Below, one piece after another: positions 49,018 through 55,591 of a stretch of 55,591 nt of DNA. The notes below the pieces were generated by a model. It did not search any database and had not been told where the DNA came from. It was given only the letters and a program-made list of their open reading frames with translations. Origin of the DNA: an uncultured Gemmiger sp. (lineage in GTDB: Bacteria; Bacillota; Clostridia; Oscillospirales; Ruminococcaceae); assembly GCA_944386225.1 (NCBI GenBank), contig CALXAH010000023.1:1-55591 (forward strand). Direction: 5' to 3'. The stretch's first letter is position 1, and each line of letters begins with the position of its first letter. The position numbers and the translations under genes are program-made.

Positions 49018-49052
49018 CCCCCTGATGTAGGAAAATAGACTACATCAGGGGG
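49018..49052 (+). promoter_or_regulatory. Hairpin hiding the orfA ribosome site
   Basis: A perfect 13-base stem (49018-49030 with 49040-49052) ends in GGGGG just upstream of the orfA ATG. In transcripts entering from outside, both arms are present and the ribosome site is paired. This resembles the protective hairpins of other insertion sequences that prevent activation by readthrough. Confidence 0.55.
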
Positions 49053-49059
49053 TCATTTC

Positions 49060-49374
49060 ATGGAGAAACGAAATTATACGCATGTTCAAGCACTGCTGCC
49101 TGAGATCAAGGGCATGCTGGCAGAGGGAAAAACTCAGCGGGAAGTTGCAGAATACTACGGCTTTCAGGATAAGCAGGTGGTAAAAAGGCTGCTTGAGCGT
49201 GAGAGGAGAAAAGAACGCAAGCTGGAAGCCGGAATCCGCCCACGGCCCAAAGGACGGCCGAGAAAAGATGCTGCGCCAAGAGACATTGTGGCTGAGCAGG
49301 CCTATGAGATCCAACGGCTTCGTATGGAGAATAAACTACTGCGGGATTTTCTGCACTGCGTAGGAAGGAAGTGA
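49060..49374 (+). CDS. IS3-family OrfA (HTH transposase subunit)
   Basis: A 104-residue OrfA: HTH (GKTQREVAEYYGFQDKQVVKRLL) and a leucine-zipper-like tail (AYEIQRLRMENKLLRDFL) used to pair with OrfB. It overlaps orfB by GTGA; the OrfAB fusion in IS3 elements arises by -1 frameshifting, but no clear slippery heptamer is seen here. Confidence 0.9.
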   Translation: MEKRNYTHVQALLPEIKGMLAEGKTQREVAEYYGFQDKQVVKRLLERERRKERKLEAGIRPRPKGRPRKDAAPRDIVAEQAYEIQRLRMENKLLRDFLHCVGRK

Positions 49375-50188
49375 AGGCAAAGATAAAATATCATGTTATA
49401 TATCGTCACAGAACAGAGTATCCAGTGGCAGTCATGTGCAAATTCTTTGCAGTATCCAGAAGCGGCTACTATGACTTTGTCCATCGCCTGGGCAAGCCGG
49501 AGAAGGATGCAACTCTTGCGGAACTCATTGCACAGCAGCGGGAACGCAGTTTTCACACCTACGGTTATCGGCGGATGTGGCTATGGCTGAAACATCAAAA
49601 TATTTTCTGCAATCCCAAAACCGTGTTGCGGATCATGAAGAAATATGATCTGCTCTCAGAAATCCGCCGACGCAGGAAATGGCAACAGATGGGACAGCAG
49701 GTACACAAGTACAAGAATCTGCTGAATCGCGACTTTCATGCGGATAAGCCCAACAGCAAATGGGTAACAGACATCTCTTACATCCACACCAAGCAGGGTG
49801 TATTGTACCTGTCCATGATTCGGGATCTTTACGACAACAGCATTGTGGCTTACAAAACCGGAACGGAACAAACGGTGAATCTGGTTCTGGACACCATTCG
49901 TCTGGCAATGAGGCAAGATAAAAAGAATGTCGCTGCGGAGTTGCACCTCCACAGCGACCAGGGGGCTCAGTACGCCTCACAAGCATATTTTGAGCTAACT
50001 AAAACATACGGCATTACGCCATCTATGTCAAGACGCGGAAACCCTTATGACAACGCAATGGCAGAGAATTTCTTCTCTATCCTCAAAACAGAATGTATTT
50101 ACCGCCACAAACCGGCTACCTTCTCACAAGCCAATGAGTTAATTGATCGCTATATTTACTTCTACAACTATGAGCGCATCCAGTTAAA

Positions 50189-51274
50189 GTGAATTGTCAA
50201 ACTAAGTGCAACAGGAATTGAGCTCAAAGTCCCATAATTCCTGGGCAGAGTGGAAGTTAAGAATCTTGCGAGGCCTGGCGTTAATCAACGCCAGGTTTCG
50301 TTTTAATGTGGCGGGGGCAACGCGGGAAAGATTTCTGCCCTTGGGATAAAACTCCCGAAGCAGCCCGTTCAGATTCTCATTGGTGCCTTTCTGCCAGGCG
50401 CAATACGGGTCGGCAAAATAGACAGCACAGTGCAATCGCTCTTCAATAAGGCGCCAGTTGGCAAACTCTGTGCCTCGGTCACAGGTAATGGTCTTGACCA
50501 GCTGAGGAGGAAACACGGACAGTGCAGCGACAATGGTGTTCTCCATGGTCTCTGCTCGTCGGTCCGGCATTTTCACCGCAATGTAAAACCGGGTTTTTCG
50601 TTCCGCCAGGGTGGCAAAGCAGGCCTTACTCTTGCCTTGACCGCTCACTACTGTATCCGCTTCCCAGTGCCCGACTTCCTGGCGGCTGTACACAGACTTG
50701 TCCCGCTTGCGGATGGACTTTCCTTTGCTGTACTTCCCCCGTGTTTCTTTCACTCCATGACTCTTTCCCTTGCGGCGAAGCACCTTCAGATTGCCGTTTA
50801 CCAGATACTTCTCGTAAATCCAGCGGTAGATCGTCCGCCAGCTGGGCATCTTCAATTCACAAGGAGTACAGGCGATCTGCTCCGGCGACCACGTCGCACG
50901 CAGTTTTCCCTCTATGTAGTCGATAATCTCCTGGGAACGGAACATTCCTCGGTGGCAGTAGGAACGCCGCAGCAGATACTTCTTCTGTGCTGTGTGTGGG
51001 TAGTAGGTCGGGATGTCATACATGTGGGTGCAATTCCTCCGTATCTCTCGCGATACTGTACTCACGTTTCTCCCGATCAGCCGGGCTATCTCCCGGTAAC
51101 TCAATCCGTCCACATAATATTTCCGTATACAACTGCGTTCTTCTATGGTAAGATGATGGTAGTTCATACAGTTCCCTCCGGTGGTTTAGTTGTGTGGTAA
51201 CTTCATTCTACCAGGGTTCTGTATGAACTTCTTTTTATTTGCTAAAAGTGTTGCACTTGATAGTATAATTCACC
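50189..51274 (-). mobile_element. IS30-family insertion sequence inside the IS3 orfB
   Basis: The element is bounded by imperfect inverted repeats (TGAATTGTCAAAC...AGTGCAACA at 50190-50213 against its partner at 51249-51272). It is flanked by GTTAAA at 50183-50188 and 51275-51280. Six bases is longer than the two to three bases usual for IS30, so part of the match may be chance. It carries a complete transposase. Confidence 0.9.
50202..51167 (-). CDS. IS30-family transposase
   Basis: A 321-residue IS30 transposase: N-terminal HTH (LTIEERSCIRKYYVDGLSYREIARLIGRNVSTVSREIRRN), then the DDE core with VGHWEADTVV (Asp), ITCDRGTEFANW (Asp) and QKGTNENLNGLLREFYPKG (Glu). The last codons run into the left inverted repeat, as is common. 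The frame is intact and the element looks recently active. Confidence 0.95.
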   Translation of the reverse strand: MNYHHLTIEERSCIRKYYVDGLSYREIARLIGRNVSTVSREIRRNCTHMYDIPTYYPHTAQKKYLLRRSYCHRGMFRSQEIIDYIEGKLRATWSPEQIACTPCELKMPSWRTIYRWIYEKYLVNGNLKVLRRKGKSHGVKETRGKYSKGKSIRKRDKSVYSRQEVGHWEADTVVSGQGKSKACFATLAERKTRFYIAVKMPDRRAETMENTIVAALSVFPPQLVKTITCDRGTEFANWRLIEERLHCAVYFADPYCAWQKGTNENLNGLLREFYPKGRNLSRVAPATLKRNLALINARPRKILNFHSAQELWDFELNSCCT

Positions 51275-51284
51275 GTTAAAAACT

Positions 51285-51314
51285 GGAGAGGCGCCGCTTG
51301 CGCGGCGCCTCTCC
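51285..51314 (+). terminator. Hairpin at the IS3 orfB end
   Basis: A perfect 13-base stem GGAGAGGCGCCGC / GCGGCGCCTCTCC with a TTGC loop, formed within the last orfB codons; no T-run follows directly. Confidence 0.6.
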
Positions 51315-51407
51315 ACCTAAAACTTAATATTTCCTACCAGGGCTCTTTTTTGTACTGTCTGCACAATCTGGGGCAGTTCACAGCAGCTGCACGGGCAGGC
51401 GCTTTTG

Positions 51408-54400
51408 TTATCGCCGCAGACGGCGCAGAACCAGCAGAACAGCCAGTACCAGGACGCATCCGCCGGCTATCAGCCACAGGATAACGGCGGCCGGGCGGCT
51501 GCTTTGGATCGGGGCGGCAGGGGTATCACTCTCCTCCACCGTCTCGCCCAGTTCTGGGTCCGGGGCCGCGGTAGGGTCGGCGGGAGCGGTTGCGGTGGGC
51601 GAGGGCAGCGGCGTGGAGGCCGTCTGCATTTCCTCTGGCGCGGAGGAAATGCCCGAGGCCGTAACTTCCGTCGTTTTCTCCGGGGCAGGGGTCGCGGTTT
51701 CTGGCATAGCTGTGGGATCCGGCTGGGTGGTAGGCTCGGGTTTGGCGGTAGGATCCGGGAAACGGGATGCCTGGGCGCGTTCCAGCAAGCCCAGCAATTC
51801 CTCCGCCAGCGCGGCGGCCTGTTCCTCCGTCATGGAGAGATCACGGGCCGAATCGGTCATGCGGCCCGCTGTTTCGGCCAGTTCAGCCAGCAGTTCTGCC
51901 GGATATCTGGCCGGATCGGCTTCGGCCAGGAATGCCAGCGTCCGGGTCAGGGCCGTATCCAGTGCACCGGTATCCGCCGGTGCAGGGTCGCCCGGGACCT
52001 GCCGGACAGCCGTGAGGGTGTCCAGCGCCAGGTTGTATCCCTTGCTGGCCCCGGTTTTGCCTGCGCCGGTGAGCCGCAGAGCATGGGTCTGGCCATCTCC
52101 GGGCAGAGTCCCTAGCTCCATCTGGGCCATATTCCCGTTGCTGCTGCCGTAGCCCTGCAGGGTCAGGCCCAGCGGTTCTCCATCCAGGGAGAGGGCGTAA
52201 TTGCCATAATCGGTATAGGTTTTGTACCGCAGGGACAGGGTATATTCTCCCCCTGTTAGTACCGGCAGGGTAAGCTCCAGCCATTCATCACCCGCATTGG
52301 GCTTGTAGACCAGCAGGCCGCTTTTTCCTGCCGGGGTGCCGTTGTCCTGGCAGAAAGAGGCGCGGGACAGATCCTCCGCCTGCCAGGTAACGGTCTCGCT
52401 GACCGTCTGGCGGACGGTCAGGGCAGCCTGTGCCTGCGCGGTACGGCCTTCCCGGGTCACGGTGACGGTGATGGTCAAATCCTCGTCGCTCTGGCCCGCG
52501 GTGATCACGCCAAAGGGCGACACCGACGCGTCGGTCTGGCCCGCCAGCGCGTACTCGATCCGGGCGCCTTCCAGCGAGAGGGGCTGGCCGTCGGTGCCGG
52601 CGGCCTGCACGGTCAGCAGGCTCTTGCCGCCCCAGGCCAGCGCGGCGGGTTCCGCCGCCAGGGAAATGCTCTGCAGCGCGGCAGGGCCGACCGCTATTGC
52701 CAGGGTTTCCTTCACAGAGGGATCGGCCTGGGCGGCGGCGATGATTACCGCCGTACCCTCGGCCAGGGCGGTGACGCGGCCGTCCACTTCCACCTTGACC
52801 ACGTTGGGATCGCTGCTGGACCAGGTCAGTGCAGTGTCGGTGGCGTTCTCCGGCAGAACTTGGGCGATGAGGGTTGCCTGCTCCCCTTTTGCCAGGGCGG
52901 CGGGGCCGGTCAGTTCCACCGCGGCGGGCTGCACCGGCACAAAGTCCTCCACGGTCACCACGGCGGTCTGTTCAAACAGGCCCACACCGTAGGCAAACAC
53001 CAGGCTCTGCTGCATCGGAACCTGCACCTGCGCGGTAAAGATGCCGGTGTCCGGGCCGGTCTCGGTAACCGTGATCCGGCTCTTTTCGCTGCCGTCGGCG
53101 GTGTACAGGTAGACAAATCCGGTCTCCGCACGGGACGGGTCCAGATTCATGGGCGCTTCCAGGGTCACGGTGACCGTGTCCCCGCTGCGGGCCGAGGCAG
53201 GCGCCGTGATGGCGGTGGCGTCGGCCGCGGAATAGGCCAGTGAATCGTTCCAGGCGGTGTTGTAAGCCACCCAGCCCTCGGTATAGCCGGTATCGTAGTT
53301 TTCCGGCGCATAGGGATAGCAGCTCTCCGGCGGGTTGGCGTCGATCACGGCGGTACAGCCTTCCAGCTTGCCGTAGCCGCCCAGATGCTGCTTGTACCAT
53401 CCCAGGTCACCACCGGCAAAATCCCGGGTGAAATCATAGAAGAAAGCCCGTCCGGTGGGGTTGCGGCCGAACAAATCGTCGATGGAGGCCACACCGATGG
53501 CTTTGAGCCGTTCCACCGTTGCCTCGTCCTCCAGCACACGGGCGGCGGCATAGGTGATGGCCTGCACGCCCGCGATGTTGCTGGGCTCATTCTTGGGGGC
53601 CGGGTTCTGCTTGTCGGCCAGCGCGTAGGCCGCGCCGGTCCAGTAATCCTGGGTGATGGGTCTGCCGTCCCGGAAGGTGTACTGCCCGTCCCCGGCTTCC
53701 AGGCAGATCGCCTTGCGCATATCCCACAGATTGTCCGAGCGGGCAATGGTCACCTGCGCCCAGTCGGCAATGGCCTCTTTCAGGCCCGCCGGGGCACGGT
53801 CCGGATACATCTCCTGGAAATAGGCCAGGGCAGTCATGGTCACATGCTCGCTCATCCGCTGGCCCTTGGCGTAATAGGGATCGTTGATGTCGATCTCGCT
53901 GATGGTGTATTCGCAGTTGTTGTAGGCCGCGTTGAAGAACCGGTCGGCCACGTTCTGGCCCAGACCATCTCGCAGTGCCACCTCGTACATCATCAGGTTC
54001 GGCACAATGGAATGTCCCGGGGGTTGCTGGCCTTTCAGGCCGCCGAACACCGTCTGGGTATTGTACAGGTTGTGGTTGGTACCGCTTATGGGATACCATT
54101 GCTTGTTGCACTGGTAGTTGCCCCACTGCCCGATGGTGAAATCCCGGATCTTTTCATAGACTTCCCGGTCCACATACTGGCTGATCTCCGGATAGATGTA
54201 CAGGAAATAGGCCAGCTGTTCCTTGATGAGCATGTGCAGCTGGATATTCTTCTGGGTACCCCAGTAGTAATAGCGCAGCGCCGCAAACTGCATGAGCCAC
54301 ACAATATCCGGCTCGTCCTGCACCCGCAGTTCGGAATATTCACACTGGGCCGCGTCGGTAACGTTATAAGGCAGCGACTCATACAGGGACGGGTTGGCCA

Positions 54401-55089
54401 TGTACTGCAGCACCAGGCTGTTAAGTTCAAGCTGAACTGGTGGCTGTCCCGCCAGGCGTAGCCGGTGCTGGCACCCTTGATGTAGTCCTGCCGGGTTTCC
54501 ACCATGAAGGCCAGGGCCGGTGCCACGCTGACCTTCTGGATCAGATCCTTGTCGATGACAAATTCATAGGAGGATACGCCGGCGCTCTCCAACCGGTAGC
54601 TGCGCCCGCCCTGAGCCGGGTCAAAGGCGGTAAAGTCGATCACGTTCTCCTGCACGGTGCCGGTGTACACCGCCTGGCCGGTCTGCACGTCCACCAGGCG
54701 GTATTCGGTGCCGTCCGGGATATTGGGGGCGGTGGCCCGTTTGGAGCGGCCGATGTCATAGCCGATCTGGTTGACGATCACCACCGGTTCGGTGGAAGAC
54801 CCGCCGCCCGGCACGTACACCGCGTCGGCCGCCGCCGAAGTAGGCACCAGGCAGAGGCGTCGGCAAACAGCAGGCCTTCTCCCTGGCCGGTCAGGTTCAC
54901 GCTCAGGGCTGTACCGGCCGTGGCGGACACGGTGGCGACCCGCATCCACTGCCCCGCGTGGGTAGCCGGGTCCAGCGTGACCCGCCAGTTGCCGTCCTGC
55001 GAAGAAAGGGAGAACTGCATGGTCTGCCAGTCCCCTTCCGCGGCGGGGATATAGGCATAGACCGGCTTATGGCTAAGTAGATGTAATCA
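51408..55089 (-). pseudogene. Secreted multidomain glycosidase-like protein, truncated and frameshifted
   Basis: From its 5' end: a CBM-like beta segment (WRVTLDPATHAGQWMRVATV), a CelD_N-type Ig domain (VVIVNQIGYDIGRSKRATAP, QTGQAVYTG), and an (alpha/alpha)6-like catalytic region (YAWRDSHQFS, LQYMANPSLYESLP, PISGTNHNLYNTQ). A bacterial Ig-like Big_2 domain (LTWSSSDPNVVKVEVDGRVTA), a CBM35/6-like domain (WQAEDLSRASF, DYGNYALSLDGEPLG), a Pro/Thr-rich linker and a C-terminal membrane helix with RRLRR follow. The frame breaks near 54427-54431 (one base missing in TTGAAC) and near 54850-54862 (again one missing base). The signal-peptide end is absent, cut off near 55075-55089. The intact protein would be a cell-surface polysaccharide-degrading enzyme; GH9-like is my best guess. 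Confidence 0.7.
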
Positions 55090-55162
55090 AGAAAAGAAAG
55101 CATCGGTGTACAAGGGGTACAAACGAGATAAAATAGAAATGAGGCGCGATAGAGCGGAAATG
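55090..55162. other. Probable junction of the right-hand element
   Basis: Between the truncated glycosidase-like gene and the serine recombinase C-terminus the sequence contains GTAC-N5-GTAC direct repeats (55109-55125) and no gene. This is where the end of a serine-recombinase-borne element, including its attachment core, would be expected. The exact core cannot be read without the other end. Confidence 0.4.
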
Positions 55163-55591
55163 TCAGATTTTCCACTCTATCTGAACACGGTCGCTGGTGG
55201 CCTTGATTGTAGAAATCAAGCCATCGGCGGCTTTTCTTTTGTCGTCAAAATCTATGCTCTCCCAGTTGTCGAGATAATAGGACAGTTTCTTTATCTGCTG
55301 GGGCGATATGGTTTCGACGCTCAAATCGGCTATTGCTTTTGAAATGGTCTGACGGCGGGTGTCCAGTTCTTCGATTTTCTTGTTGGCGTAGGCAAGCAAG
55401 GTCGCATTGGCTCCGGTCAGCGTGTCCAGCAGTTTTTCAATTTCTGCCTCCACCTGTGCCAGCTCTACTTGATAGGCTGTCAGCTTCGGATTGACCTTTT
55501 CCTCTTGGCCGTGGAGTATCTGAAAATCTTTGAACTTCTCCTGCATGGCCGAGAAAATGAATTGCTCAAATTCTTCTTTGCGGATTTTCCC
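55163..55591 (-). CDS. Large serine recombinase, C-terminal part (runs off the window)
   Basis: The visible 142 codons (the frame is open to the window edge) form the C-terminal coiled-coil and tail of a large serine recombinase of the TnpX/TndX kind: KEEFEQFIFSAMQEKF, a charged coiled coil (LAQVEAEIEKLLDTL, KKIEELDTRRQTISKAI) and DFDDKRKAADGLISTIKATSDRVQIEWKI at the end. The catalytic Ser domain lies outside the window. An internal ATG at 55546 is not the real start. Confidence 0.85.
   Translation of the reverse strand, partial: GKIRKEEFEQFIFSAMQEKFKDFQILHGQEEKVNPKLTAYQVELAQVEAEIEKLLDTLTGANATLLAYANKKIEELDTRRQTISKAIADLSVETISPQQIKKLSYYLDNWESIDFDDKRKAADGLISTIKATSDRVQIEWKI

Larger units (their letters stand above)
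49371..51320 (+). pseudogene. IS3-family OrfB (DDE transposase), split by IS30
   Basis: The first part (49371-50188, GTG start) contains HTYGYRRMW and the DDE triad: Asp in WVTDISYI, Asp in LHSDQGAQY, Glu in NAMAENFF. The frame is cut after ERIQL by IS30 and reaches a chance stop at 50192. Removing the IS30 copy with one GTTAAA restores CAG TTA AAA ACT GGA and a 12-codon tail (TGEAPLARRLST plus stop, to 51320). The truncated protein retains all catalytic residues and might still be active. Confidence 0.9.
48982..51380 (+). mobile_element. IS3-family insertion sequence, interrupted by an IS30-family element
   Basis: The ends start TGAAC (48982) and finish GTTCA (51380). About 22 of 35 terminal bases agree (TGAAC.G..CCAG, then GACAGT..AAAA). 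Between them lie orfA and orfB of an IS3-type transposase. Without the inner IS30 copy the element would be about 1.3 kb, normal for IS3. Only a two-base CA is shared directly outside the ends, so the original target duplication is unclear. Confidence 0.85.

Overview
The window looks like a chromosomal stretch from a GC-rich anaerobic gut Firmicute, probably Oscillospirales (Faecalibacterium, Gemmiger or Subdoligranulum-like). This is judged from gene families, protein-level resemblance and base composition only; no search was run. It is accessory-rich on both sides of an ordinary molybdenum-enzyme locus.

Layout. Positions 1-4.8 kb hold a nucleotidyltransferase/HTH pair resembling a toxin-antitoxin module, and a divergent SOS-type cassette: a frameshifted Y-family polymerase with a small partner, a LexA-like S24 repressor and a YedK/HMCES protein. 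From 4.9 to 20.2 kb a tightly packed minus-strand operon reads (5' to 3') ribbon-helix-helix (RHH) regulator, SNF2-type helicase fused to a SLOG/DUF2493 domain, DUF4391, AbiH, type III Mod, a membrane/zinc-ribbon protein, type III Res, a HEPN protein, McrB, McrC and a small unknown. Its start lies in a divergent control region with three GGTACCAGTATG repeats. These overlap promoters for both the defence operon and, on the other strand, an excisionase-tyrosine integrase pair. From 20.4 to 29.4 kb the plus strand carries the excisionase, integrase, a GHKL-ATPase/nuclease fusion, small cargo genes, two recombinase-like proteins and a Phd-Doc module. The stretch from 4.9 to 29.4 kb is probably one or more integrative elements loaded with defence genes, ending near a tRNA-Pro whose 3' end faces it.

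From 29.8 to 46.1 kb the minus strand holds a 14-gene molybdenum hydroxylase locus. The structural genes are a [2Fe-2S] subunit, a molybdopterin subunit and an FAD subunit with a complete NfnB/GltD-like Fe-S NAD(P)H oxidoreductase inserted in it. A shrunken paralogue of the last follows. Then come a MobA/MocA-like nucleotidyltransferase fused to a ModE-type HTH, a histidine phosphatase-HD fusion, XdhC, a MoeA-like protein, MoaC, MoaA, a MOSC-MogA fusion and ModABC. The genes make the cofactor, import molybdate and mature the enzyme. A Crp/Fnr-type regulator is divergent from this locus, and a 20-bp perfect palindrome lies in the shared intergenic region.

From 47.0 to 48.8 kb lies an lrgA-lrgB-GntR operon with a FadR-type operator under a consensus promoter. 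From 48.9 to 51.4 kb an IS3 element is interrupted, six-base duplication included, by an IS30 element. A large secreted carbohydrate-active gene (51.4-55.1 kb) is broken by two frameshifts and truncated. At the right edge is the C-terminus of a large serine recombinase, probably marking the next mobile element.

Four reading-frame breaks (polymerase, AbiH, two in the glycosidase-like gene) are each repaired by one added base, so consensus errors should be excluded before calling them biological.
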